From positions 310,001-374,000 of the forward strand of contig NZ_JAJKLK010000007.1 of assembly GCF_020982545.1 (NCBI RefSeq): 64,000 bases of DNA, read 5' to 3'. Both the position numbers and the translations under genes were made by a program. Of the stretch, positions 33,561 through 40,658 are shown one piece after another. Each line of letters opens with the position of its first letter. Position 1 is the stretch's first letter. This stretch comes from Streptomyces sp. MNU76 (GTDB lineage: Bacteria > Actinomycetota > Actinomycetes > Streptomycetales > Streptomycetaceae). Under the pieces are notes generated by a model. That model saw nothing but the letters and a program-made list of their open reading frames with translations. It searched no databases and was not told where the DNA came from.

Positions 33561-33761
33561 TCAGCGCGGGACGGCCGTTCCGGCCACGCCGCCGATAAAG
33601 GCGTGCCATCCGGTGGGCGAGATGTGAAGGAGAGGTCCGTGGGGGTTCTTGCTGTCGCGGACAGCACGGCCGCCAGTGACAGTGACAGCGACCTCGACGC
33701 AGTCACCCTGTCCTCCGGAGTACGAAGACTTCCGAAACGGGCCTATGAGCTCAGGAGTCAC
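33561..33761 (-). CDS. DUF397 protein
   Basis: The protein has 66 residues: MTPELIGPFRKSSYSGGQGD, then CVEVAVT, RAVRDSKNPHGPLLHISPTG and WHAFIGG. All hallmark positions of DUF397 are present. It overlaps the XRE regulator stop by four bases (ATGA), the same arrangement as the pair at 12.4-13.4 kb. In known loci the small protein modulates the partner regulator. Confidence 0.9.
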   Translation of the reverse strand: MTPELIGPFRKSSYSGGQGDCVEVAVTVTGGRAVRDSKNPHGPLLHISPTGWHAFIGGVAGTAVPR

Positions 33762-34627
33762 GACGCGTCGTCCTTGCTTCTCTGTAGTGCGCGCCGAATG
33801 AGCTGCGCGCTCGCATCCGGTGTCAACGCCACCGATCGTAGTTGGTCGAAGGCGAGCGTGTAAGCGGCGAGATCCTCAGGTGCTTCGAGGATCGACGTGC
33901 CCCGCAGGTTCTCCAGCGTCACCGCCTCCACCATCGCCGCCTCATCGAAACTGAACGAGGCGAACGCGGAGACTTCTCCGGCCAGCGTGCCCGCGCTCAA
34001 CGGGAGGACCTGAACAGTCACGTTCTTCCTGTGCCCGACCTCAAGAATCTGCTCCAGCTGCTCCCGGTGGATTTCGGCGGGCACCAAGGGGTGGATGACC
34101 ACGGGCTCCCAAATGATGGCCGTGTACGCCGCTCCACCCTCCTCGATCTTCGCCTGCCTCGCCGCACGCACTTTGACCATCTGCCCGACGCGTTCCGGCG
34201 CAACGTAACTGGGGCTGGCCGTGATGACGGCCTCCGCGTAGGCGGGCGTCTGCAGCAAGCCCGGCACCAGCGCCTGCGCCCACACTCGGATGTACGTAGC
34301 GTCATCCTCCAGCGAGATGTGGTCCAGATAGTCCGGCCGCAGGTGAGCCGCGTGTTCGAGCCACCAACCACGATGCTTCGACCTCTTGGCCAAGTCCTCC
34401 AGCTTGCTGCGGACTTCTGGATCGTCCTCGCCGTAGGCATTCAGCAGCACGCGGATCTCCAGGATGCGCGCCGTCACGAGTCCGCTCTCTATGCGGCTGA
34501 CTCGGGCCGGATCCACCCCGAGTACCTCAGCAGCCGCCAACTGGTCGAGCTTGGCGGCCTGTCGGTAACGCCTGAGCGCGGCACCGAGCCGCCTACTGCG
34601 CACCGTCGGCCGTCCCCCTGCGGGCAT
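33758..34627 (-). CDS. XRE-family regulator with DUF5753 domain
   Basis: The protein has 289 residues. The helix-turn-helix is LGAALRRYRQAAKLDQLAAA, EVLGVDPARVSRIESGLV. DUF5753 follows with WWLEHAAHLRPDYLDHISLE, VWAQALVPGLLQTPAYAEAV, VRAARQAKIEE, IHREQLEQILEVGHRKNVTV and FASFSFDEAAMVEAVTLEN. ATG 34627 has GAGGGG upstream; the in-frame GTG at 34657 is less well placed. It is divergent from the anti-sigma-type ATPase gene at 34807, giving the XRE-DUF397-ATPase cluster typical of abaA/whiJ-like loci. Confidence 0.9.
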   Translation of the reverse strand: MPAGGRPTVRSRRLGAALRRYRQAAKLDQLAAAEVLGVDPARVSRIESGLVTARILEIRVLLNAYGEDDPEVRSKLEDLAKRSKHRGWWLEHAAHLRPDYLDHISLEDDATYIRVWAQALVPGLLQTPAYAEAVITASPSYVAPERVGQMVKVRAARQAKIEEGGAAYTAIIWEPVVIHPLVPAEIHREQLEQILEVGHRKNVTVQVLPLSAGTLAGEVSAFASFSFDEAAMVEAVTLENLRGTSILEAPEDLAAYTLAFDQLRSVALTPDASAQLIRRALQRSKDDAS

Positions 34628-34806
34628 CGCGTCCCCTCTCGGTCTGAACCGCCTCAACTCTAGGGGTCCTCGCCAACCTCAAGAGGGAAAATTCGCATGC
34701 ATGAGGTTCTTTCAGTTGCAGCCGTAGGCGATTGAGGATCCAATCTCCTCGTGCACGCACCGCTACAGGGCGTGAACTTGCCTGCACGTCAGGGGGTCCA
34801 TTCGCC

Positions 34807-35223
34807 ATGCCCGCTCTCACCCCACGTCGCGACTCCTTCCGTATCCCCAAGCGTGGAAGACACGTCCCCGAAGCCCGCGCCCGCGTGCGGCGGATCCTCA
34901 AGGACTGGGCGCTCGACGGTGAACTCGCCCATGACGTCACCACCGTGGCCACGGAACTCGTGACCAACGCGGTCCGGCACTGCCGGGTGACCCTCGCGGA
35001 GGTCGAGGTGGTGGTGTCGGTCCGAGGCTGCGGCGTACTGGTCGAGGTGTCGGATCCGGACAAGGGGAAGGTGCCGACACAGCGCGGCGGGGACGCCGAA
35101 CGGGACGGCGGCCGTGGACTCGTCCTGGTCGACGCGCTCTCCGAACGGTGGGGCCATGAGGCGCGGCCCTTCACCAAGTGCGTGTGGGCGTACTTCGTGA
35201 TCCCGGGGCGGGCAGTACGGTGA
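34807..35223 (+). CDS. Anti-sigma-type ATP-binding protein (RsbW/SpoIIAB-like HATPase)
   Basis: The protein has 138 residues, a stand-alone GHKL ATPase domain. It contains VPEARARVRRILKDWALDGE, VTTVATELVTNAVRHCRVTL (N box), VLVEVSDPDKGKVP (G1 region) and DGGRGLVLVDALSERWGHEA (G2). Such proteins bind ATP and partner with sigma or anti-sigma-antagonist proteins, or phosphorylate them. Its stop overlaps the next gene (GTGA), starting a run of three overlapping genes. Confidence 0.88.
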   Translation: MPALTPRRDSFRIPKRGRHVPEARARVRRILKDWALDGELAHDVTTVATELVTNAVRHCRVTLAEVEVVVSVRGCGVLVEVSDPDKGKVPTQRGGDAERDGGRGLVLVDALSERWGHEARPFTKCVWAYFVIPGRAVR

Positions 35224-35471
35224 GCGCGGCGGTGTTGAGCCCGTACCGCGCGCGGTGGCGGCGTTGGGCGGCCCGCGCGGAACGGTATCGGGCCACGTAC
35301 GGCCGGTGGTTGCCGTTCCCGGCGCGCGAACCCTGTTGGGAGAGGCGTCCGATGAGAGCGGCGCCCGTGCGGGCCGTACTCATGGATGGACCGCACGCGG
35401 ATGAAGCCGACGAGGGATGCCTCGTGCGGGCGTATGTCACGGCGTACCTGGGGGAGGGACGTACGGCATGA
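35220..35471 (+). CDS. Small Arg-rich hypothetical protein
   Basis: The protein has 83 residues, starting at the GTG that overlaps the preceding stop. It contains SPYRARWRRWAARAERYRAT, YGRWLPFPAREPCWERRPMR, VRAVLMDGPHADEADEG and CLVRAYVTAYLGEGRTA. It is very basic in the first half and acidic in the middle. No family is recognised. Overlap on both sides supports it as a real gene of the unit. Confidence 0.6.
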   Translation: MSAAVLSPYRARWRRWAARAERYRATYGRWLPFPAREPCWERRPMRAAPVRAVLMDGPHADEADEGCLVRAYVTAYLGEGRTA

Positions 35472-35680
35472 CCGACGGAACGACAGAACGAGCAGAGGGG
35501 TCCGCCCCGCCCTCCGATCCCGTCCTGGCCACGTTCAGCGAGTGGCTGGACCATGCCGTGGCCTGCGTGGACGCGTGCCGACGGGACGGGGTCTCGTGCC
35601 TGCACTCGATGCGGCTGGCCAAACGTCACCGCGCGGCCCGGAAGGCGGCGGGGGCGGCCCGGCGGAACAGCCAGGACTGA
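35468..35680 (+). CDS. Small hypothetical protein
   Basis: The protein has 70 residues; its ATG overlaps the previous stop (ATGA). It contains PVLATFSEWLDHAVACVDAC, RRDGVSCLHSMRLAKRHRAA and a basic tail KAAGAARRNSQD. Three Cys are present. It is the last member of the three-gene set that starts with the anti-sigma-type ATPase. Function is unknown. Confidence 0.6.
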   Translation: MTDGTTERAEGSAPPSDPVLATFSEWLDHAVACVDACRRDGVSCLHSMRLAKRHRAARKAAGAARRNSQD

Positions 35681-35720
35681 GGCCGACGACGAGGTGGCTC
35701 CGGTACGCCGAAGTCCGGAG

Positions 35721-36596
35721 CTACACCGTCATTCGTTCCAGGGACACCGTGATCACCAGCTGAGCCGACAGCCCGGCCGCGCGCAGCCCGTCGGCGACCA
35801 TCTCCACCAGCCACACGGCGATGTCCGGTGACCACTCACGGGTACGGCAGCCGAACCGCGCCACCCCACGCATCCCCTGGGTGTGCAGGACACGGTCGAG
35901 GTCGAGTTCCAGTCCCTGCAAGCGGCCTGCCGTCGCGGATGCGTCCGCCACGGAGACGTCCGTCACGGAGTCCTGTGCCATGTCCCGCACCGCGTCGCGC
36001 ACGGCCACGACGTCGTCCTCGGTCATCGCGCACTCGGTGGGGCGGCAGGAGACAGTCACCACCACCTCGTGGCGGGCGTCGGGATCGGCGAGGCCGAACC
36101 ACGGTGCCAACTCGGTCTGGTGGAAGGCGGTGTCGCGCTCGCCGGGGCGCAGCGGCAACAGCGCGTGCAGGCCGGTGAACGTCACCTCCCCCACCCGGGC
36201 CAGCGTCTCGGACAGCAGCAGGGCGATCGGCCGTACGGGGAGCCTAGGGCGTACGGCGTCGGGGAGAACTCCGGCCTGGAGCCAGCCCAGTTGGTGCACC
36301 CGGCCGTCGTGGGTCCAGTCGCCGCCGACCTCCTCGTGGGCCCACGCGGTGGGCTCGTGGTGGGCCGTGACCCGGCCCTCCTCGCTCAGCCACCGGCTGA
36401 CGGTCTGCCAGCCGTAGGCACCCGCCCGGTCGATCGCGAGACCGAGGACGTCCTCCTCGACGGAACTCTCGGGATCCCGCTCCACCACACGGTCCAGCCA
36501 GGGATGCCGCTGGAGGGTGCCGTGCAGACCCACGATCAGGGTCGGGGGGATCTCGGTCGGCAACACCCCGGTCGGGGGGATCTCCGTCGGGGACAT
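35721..36596 (-). CDS. Hypothetical protein of about 290 residues
   Basis: The protein has 291 residues from ATG 36596. The N-terminus contains a short tandem repeat (EIPPTGVLPTEIPPT) encoded by a near-duplicate of 25 bases at 36541-36590. The body is soluble: LIVGLHGTLQRHPWLDRVVE, DVLGLAIDRAGAYGWQTVSR, TAFHQTELAPWFGLADPDA, EVVVTVSCRPTECAMTEDDV and VLHTQGMRGVARFGCRTREW. No domain is recognised. It follows the secreted-protein gene on the same strand across a terminator. Confidence 0.55.
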   Translation of the reverse strand: MSPTEIPPTGVLPTEIPPTLIVGLHGTLQRHPWLDRVVERDPESSVEEDVLGLAIDRAGAYGWQTVSRWLSEEGRVTAHHEPTAWAHEEVGGDWTHDGRVHQLGWLQAGVLPDAVRPRLPVRPIALLLSETLARVGEVTFTGLHALLPLRPGERDTAFHQTELAPWFGLADPDARHEVVVTVSCRPTECAMTEDDVVAVRDAVRDMAQDSVTDVSVADASATAGRLQGLELDLDRVLHTQGMRGVARFGCRTREWSPDIAVWLVEMVADGLRAAGLSAQLVITVSLERMTV

Positions 36597-36618
36597 CGCG
36601 AGCGCTCCCGGAAAACAC

Positions 36619-36650
36619 GCGGCGCCGGGGGATTTCTCCTCCGGCGCCGC
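36619..36650 (-). terminator. Hairpin terminator
   Basis: GCGGCGCCGG and CCGGCGCCGC form a perfect ten-base stem with a 12-base loop, between the end of the secreted-protein gene and the next gene on the same strand. Confidence 0.65.
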
Positions 36651-36663
36651 TGTCAGCTCTTCA

Positions 36664-37167
36664 TCACGTGCCACAGTACAGCGTCTGCGTGGCGGTGATC
36701 TTCTTGTTGGAGTCGTCCGGATAGCCGACCAGGTCGACGTCGACGACGCTGCGGAAGGAGTTCCGCTGGATCAGGTTCGTGCACTTCCAGGCGGCCGACG
36801 CCCGCTTGGCGCTGCCGCCGCCGGAGTACACCGTCTTGGTGCCCGTGTTCAGCGTGCGCCAGCCGGTCCCCGACTTCACCTGGATGTCCACGGTGACCTT
36901 GGCCTTGGTCGCCGGGCCGCTGATGCGCTTCCACCAGCCGTGCGCGTTGACCGCTCCGGCCACCGTGTGTGAGAAGTGGACGTTGTCGCCGCCCGTCACG
37001 AACGCGCCCACGCCCGCGGCGGCCGCGCCGGTGGCCTCGGTTTCGAGGCTGTAGGTGTTGGCGGTCTCCTGCGTGCTGCCGTCGTCGTCGGAATGCGCCG
37101 GGACCGCCGCGCCGAGAGCGAGCAGGCCGGCCAGAGCGGCGGAGGCCGCCGTCGTACGTATACGCAT
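36664..37167 (-). CDS. Secreted protein of unknown function
   Basis: The protein has 167 residues. The signal peptide MRIRTTAASAALAGLLALGA is followed by AVPAHS and a mature domain with YSLETEATGAAAAGVGAFVT, VHFSHTVAGAVNAHGWWKRI, KAKVTVDIQVKSGTGWRTLN and KRASAAWKCTNLIQRNSFRS, ending TATQTLYCGT. Two Cys near the C-terminus may form a disulphide. The strand pattern suggests an extracellular beta-sandwich. Monocistronic. Confidence 0.7.
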   Translation of the reverse strand: MRIRTTAASAALAGLLALGAAVPAHSDDDGSTQETANTYSLETEATGAAAAGVGAFVTGGDNVHFSHTVAGAVNAHGWWKRISGPATKAKVTVDIQVKSGTGWRTLNTGTKTVYSGGGSAKRASAAWKCTNLIQRNSFRSVVDVDLVGYPDDSNKKITATQTLYCGT

Positions 37168-37302
37168 GTAATTCCCCGTTGATTGAGCCTTGTTGGTCGA
37201 CAGCCATCAGATCAACCCACGGACCTTCGCGCACGTGTTTTATTTTCAAGTTCCAAGCAACAAGGCGTTGACAACAGGTTGTTTGCCTTCGACGCTGGAC
37301 CC

Positions 37303-37776
37303 ATGACGCCGCCGAACACTCCACAACAGCCCTCCGACACCGCCAACCCCACAGACCCCACAGACCCGTTCACACCACCGAGCGCTGACGAGGCGCGGGC
37401 TCAGCGCGTCCCCGCTTCCCTGTTCCGGATCGCGGAGCGCCACGCGGCCACGGACGAGCAGCGCCGGCGCCAGACCCATCCGCATGTGCTCGGGCCCCAC
37501 GAGGCGATCCGGCTGGTGTCGTTCCTGCTCAGCGGCGCCGCGCTCCTCGACGACGGGGAGGACGAGGTCGACCGCGCGGACATCGCCGCCGCCCTCACCC
37601 TCATTCCCCTCGCCCGTGGCGAGATGGACGAACTGGAGGTCGGGCTCCTGGAGATGGCCCGGGGCAGGGGCATGACCTGGCCGGAGATCGCCTTCGGCCT
37701 GGGGCTCCAGACTCCCCAGGCGGCGAGGCAGCGCTACGAACGCCTGGCGAGCCGTACGGAGAGGACGGATGGCTAG
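37303..37776 (+). CDS. Hypothetical protein with a C-terminal helix-turn-helix-like segment
   Basis: The protein has 157 residues. A Pro/Thr-rich N-terminus is followed by PASLFRIAERHAATDEQRRR, HEAIRLVSFLLSGAALLDDG and DIAAALTLIPLARGEMDELE. The C-terminal stretch RGMTWPEIAFGLGLQTPQAA, RQRYERL reads like a helix-turn-helix of the type used to test sequence repeats in small actinobacterial regulators. No exact family is recognised. Confidence 0.6.
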   Translation: MTPPNTPQQPSDTANPTDPTDPFTPPSADEARAQRVPASLFRIAERHAATDEQRRRQTHPHVLGPHEAIRLVSFLLSGAALLDDGEDEVDRADIAAALTLIPLARGEMDELEVGLLEMARGRGMTWPEIAFGLGLQTPQAARQRYERLASRTERTDG

Positions 37777-37901
37777 CCGCAGGCACGGGAGATGCCGATC
37801 TCGGCCGCCACATGAGCGATCGGACGGTACTGCGAGCGCTGCACGAGCCGAAGTCGTCCCTCAAGGGGCAACGGAGCATTGCGGTGAAGCACAGGGCGTT
37901 C

Positions 37902-38918
37902 CTAGCGCCAGGGATCGAGGGCCAGCTTGCCCAGGGTCCGGCCCGCTTCGAGTTGCTGGAGCACTGCCGGTCCTTCGGCCAGGGGATGCACATGGGGGGT
38001 GCCGGGCTGGTAGACGCCGTGGGCGATGAGAGCGTCGATCTCGACGAGCAACGACTGGTAGATGGACGGGGCCGCGACCGCCAGCGCACCGATGTGCAGG
38101 CCCTTGATCTGAACCTGGTGGGTGAAGACCAGGTCGTGCGTGGTCAGAGTGGCGTCACCGGAAGCGGCTCCGAACACGACGATGCGTCCGGTGAAGGGCT
38201 TGGTGACGGACAGGCTGGCCTCGAACGTGGCCTGGCCCACCGATTCCAGGACCAGGTCGACCCCGCCGGTCAGGCGGGTGATCTCCTCAGCCAGATCGGG
38301 GCGCCGACTGTCCAGCACCTCGTCGGCGCCGAGGGCTTTGACGGTGTCGTGCTTCTGCGGTGAGGCCGCGGCGATCACCCGCGCACCGTAGTGGCGGGCG
38401 AGGTGCACGGCAGCCTGCCCGACGCCGCCGGCCGCGGCATGAACGAGCACCGCCTCACCCGTCTTGATCTCGCCCAACGGCTTCAGTGCCGCCAACGCGG
38501 TGGCCCAGTTCAGCACCAGACCGAGAGCCTGGGCATCGTTCCAGCCGGACGGCACGGGAAGCACGCCCATGGTCGGCATCGTCATGTACTGCGCGAAGGC
38601 GCCCGGTCCGGCTCCGACGACATGGGTGCCGAGCGGCAGCGGATTCTCGACGTCCGGGCCGACCCCCACGATCTCACCGGCCGCCTCAAAGCCCGCCACG
38701 TACGGTGCCTGCGGACCTCCTCCGTAGGTGCCGTAGGTCTGCATGACATCGGCGAAGTTGACCCCGGCCGCGCCGACGCGGATCAGGTACTCGCCGGGCC
38801 CGGGGGCAGGGTGGCGGTGATTCGTCGTGAGAGTCAGGTCCTTCGGCCCTCGGTGCGAGTGCTGGACCAATGCTCGCGCGGTCTGCTCGGCGGCGTTGTG
38901 CTGCTCGTTGATCTCCAT
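37902..38918 (-). CDS. Zinc-free quinone-oxidoreductase-type MDR enzyme
   Basis: The protein has 338 residues. It contains PAPGPGEYLIRVGAAGVNFA, AGFEAAGEIVGVGPDVENPL, the NADPH loop VLVHAAAGGVGQAAVHLARH, GARVIAAASPQKHDTVKALG and GVDLVLESVGQATFEASL. The structural-zinc Cys cluster is absent, so it belongs to the quinone oxidoreductase branch that reduces quinones or enones with NADPH. The MerR gene lies 46 bases upstream on the same strand and is the probable regulator. Confidence 0.9.
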   Translation of the reverse strand: MEINEQHNAAEQTARALVQHSHRGPKDLTLTTNHRHPAPGPGEYLIRVGAAGVNFADVMQTYGTYGGGPQAPYVAGFEAAGEIVGVGPDVENPLPLGTHVVGAGPGAFAQYMTMPTMGVLPVPSGWNDAQALGLVLNWATALAALKPLGEIKTGEAVLVHAAAGGVGQAAVHLARHYGARVIAAASPQKHDTVKALGADEVLDSRRPDLAEEITRLTGGVDLVLESVGQATFEASLSVTKPFTGRIVVFGAASGDATLTTHDLVFTHQVQIKGLHIGALAVAAPSIYQSLLVEIDALIAHGVYQPGTPHVHPLAEGPAVLQQLEAGRTLGKLALDPWR

Positions 38919-38964
38919 GAGCCGACCGTAGGAACCTCACACTTACGTCAAGGTCAAGCGGCCG

Positions 38965-39330
38965 TCAGAGAGCAGCACAGCGGGCCTCTCTCAGGTAGGC
39001 GTCGAGTGCCGTCCGCTGATCGCTGAGAACGGCGATACGAGCAGCGATCCGATCGCGATAGCCCTGCACCTCGTGCAGGAACTCCGCACACACCACCTCG
39101 GTGCCGACATCGGATCCGTCAGCGAGGCTGGGCAGGACTTCCCTGATCAACCTCACGGGCAGCCCGGACTCCAGCAGCGACCGTATGACGAGCACCCGAT
39201 CGATCGTGGACTGGCAGTAGTCACGGAACCCATTGCTGAAACGACCAGGGACGATCAAGCCCTCGTCCTCGTAGTGCCGCAGCGACCGCGCACTCACCCC
39301 GCTGACTCTGGAAGCCTCGCTGATCTTCAT
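38965..39330 (-). CDS. MerR-family regulator
   Basis: The protein has 121 residues. The N-terminal winged helix is MKISEASRVSGVSARSLRHY, EDEGLIVPGRFSNGFRDYCQ. A dimerisation helix follows (EVVCAEFLHEVQGYRDRIAA, RIAVLSDQRTALDAYL). No clustered Cys for metal sensing is seen, except single Cys at the end (EARCAAL). It is adjacent to the oxidoreductase and is the last chromosome-like gene before the recombinase module. Its upstream region may have been changed by the insertion. Confidence 0.9.
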   Translation of the reverse strand: MKISEASRVSGVSARSLRHYEDEGLIVPGRFSNGFRDYCQSTIDRVLVIRSLLESGLPVRLIREVLPSLADGSDVGTEVVCAEFLHEVQGYRDRIAARIAVLSDQRTALDAYLREARCAAL

Positions 39331-39491
39331 ACCTGTAGCCAACGTCCAGGAGCACCGCGATCTTCTCTGGGGTGCTGACCTGCGTGGTGTGTTGTTGCAG
39401 GAGGAGGCTAAGTTGATCTTCTGAGACTCGTTCTTGGGGGTTGTGGCTCTGTGGCGGGTTGTTGCATCAACCGTCGGATCATGGAGTTGCA

Positions 39492-40658
39492 TTGAGGGCC
39501 TTTCCTGTGGAGTTGCCGTCTGGGGTGCGGTACTGGACGGTCGTGGACGACGACCTTCAGGTGGTGCCGGTCGCTGACCAGTGGCTGAGGTTCTTGCGGT
39601 TCGGCCGGAGCCGGGCCGAGCTGACGACGAAGGCGTACGCCGGTGGCGTGGCCCTGTACCTGTTGTGGTGCAAACGGACCGGGAGGCAGTGGCCGCAGGC
39701 GGCCCGGGACTTGGGCCTGTTCATGGTTTGGCTGAAGTACACGCCGTCGACGCCGGACGGCGAACCGGCCCCGATGGTGCTGGGGCCCGGGGCCGATCCG
39801 GCCCGGAGGGAACGGCGGATGAACGGGGTGCTGACCGCGGTGCGCGGGCTGCTGTCATACGCCGTGTCGGTCGGTGAGGCGCCCCGGTCGGTGCTGGGGC
39901 AGATCTATGAGCTGGCCGACAGCCGGGACCTGCCGCTGGAAGCCCAGGGCGAAGACGCGGGGCTTTCCTACCGGCTGCGGGCCCGGCATCGGGTGCAGGA
40001 GCCGGAGGCGGATGTGGACCGGGCCACCGACGACGAACTGGTGGCAATGTTCCTTGAGTGCCGCAACGCACGGGACCGGCTGGTCGTGCTGCTGCACGGC
40101 CGGGTCGGACTACGCCGCGGCCAGGTGGCGGGCCTTCGCCGCAGCGACTGCCATCTGTTGCCGGTCTCAAAGGCGTTGGGCTGTGACTACGAAGGCCCTC
40201 ACCTGCACGTTCGGCGTCGGGACAACCACAACGGAGCTTGGTCGAAGTCGAAGAAGGCGTGGACCCAGCCGGTGGACTTCCTCGTCGTCCAGGCCTTCGA
40301 CCAGTACATCGACGAGCGCCAGCAGATCCTCGGAACCGGCGGCAGCGACTTCCTGCTGGTGAACCTGTTCCGTGAACCGCTGGGCACCCCCATGACGCCC
40401 GACGCGATGGGCGAGCTGTTCGAGCGCCTGGGCAACCGGGCGAAGCTGTCGCGGAAGGTGGGCCCGCACATGGCCCGCCGTGCGTTCGGCAGCAACGTCT
40501 CGGACGCCGGCGGCACGCTGGACGAGGTGCAGGCCCTGCTCGGACAGGATCACCCGGAGTCACCGCGGCCCTATCTGATACCTGACCGGTCCCGGCTGCG
40601 TGAGGCGATCGAACGTGTCCCCTCACCGCGAGGCCGCCGCGGCCTGGAGGAGAGCTGA
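39492..40658 (+). CDS. TnpA-like tyrosine recombinase
   Basis: The protein has 388 residues from the TTG at 39492 (GGAG nearby). The N-terminal core-binding domain includes SRAELTTKAYAGGVALYLLW. The catalytic domain has the first Arg in GRVGLRRGQVAGLRRSD, HMARRAFGSNVSDAGGTLDE (the His-x-x-Arg box) and LLGQDHPESPRPYLIPD with the likely nucleophile Tyr. It is followed with one shared base (TGATG) by the larger recombinase. It probably acts together with it in transposition. Confidence 0.82.
   Translation: MRAFPVELPSGVRYWTVVDDDLQVVPVADQWLRFLRFGRSRAELTTKAYAGGVALYLLWCKRTGRQWPQAARDLGLFMVWLKYTPSTPDGEPAPMVLGPGADPARRERRMNGVLTAVRGLLSYAVSVGEAPRSVLGQIYELADSRDLPLEAQGEDAGLSYRLRARHRVQEPEADVDRATDDELVAMFLECRNARDRLVVLLHGRVGLRRGQVAGLRRSDCHLLPVSKALGCDYEGPHLHVRRRDNHNGAWSKSKKAWTQPVDFLVVQAFDQYIDERQQILGTGGSDFLLVNLFREPLGTPMTPDAMGELFERLGNRAKLSRKVGPHMARRAFGSNVSDAGGTLDEVQALLGQDHPESPRPYLIPDRSRLREAIERVPSPRGRRGLEES

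Noticed and set aside
37902..39330. Secondary-metabolite cluster around the oxidoreductase
   Set aside because: Only a MerR regulator and a quinone oxidoreductase are present; no synthase genes nearby.
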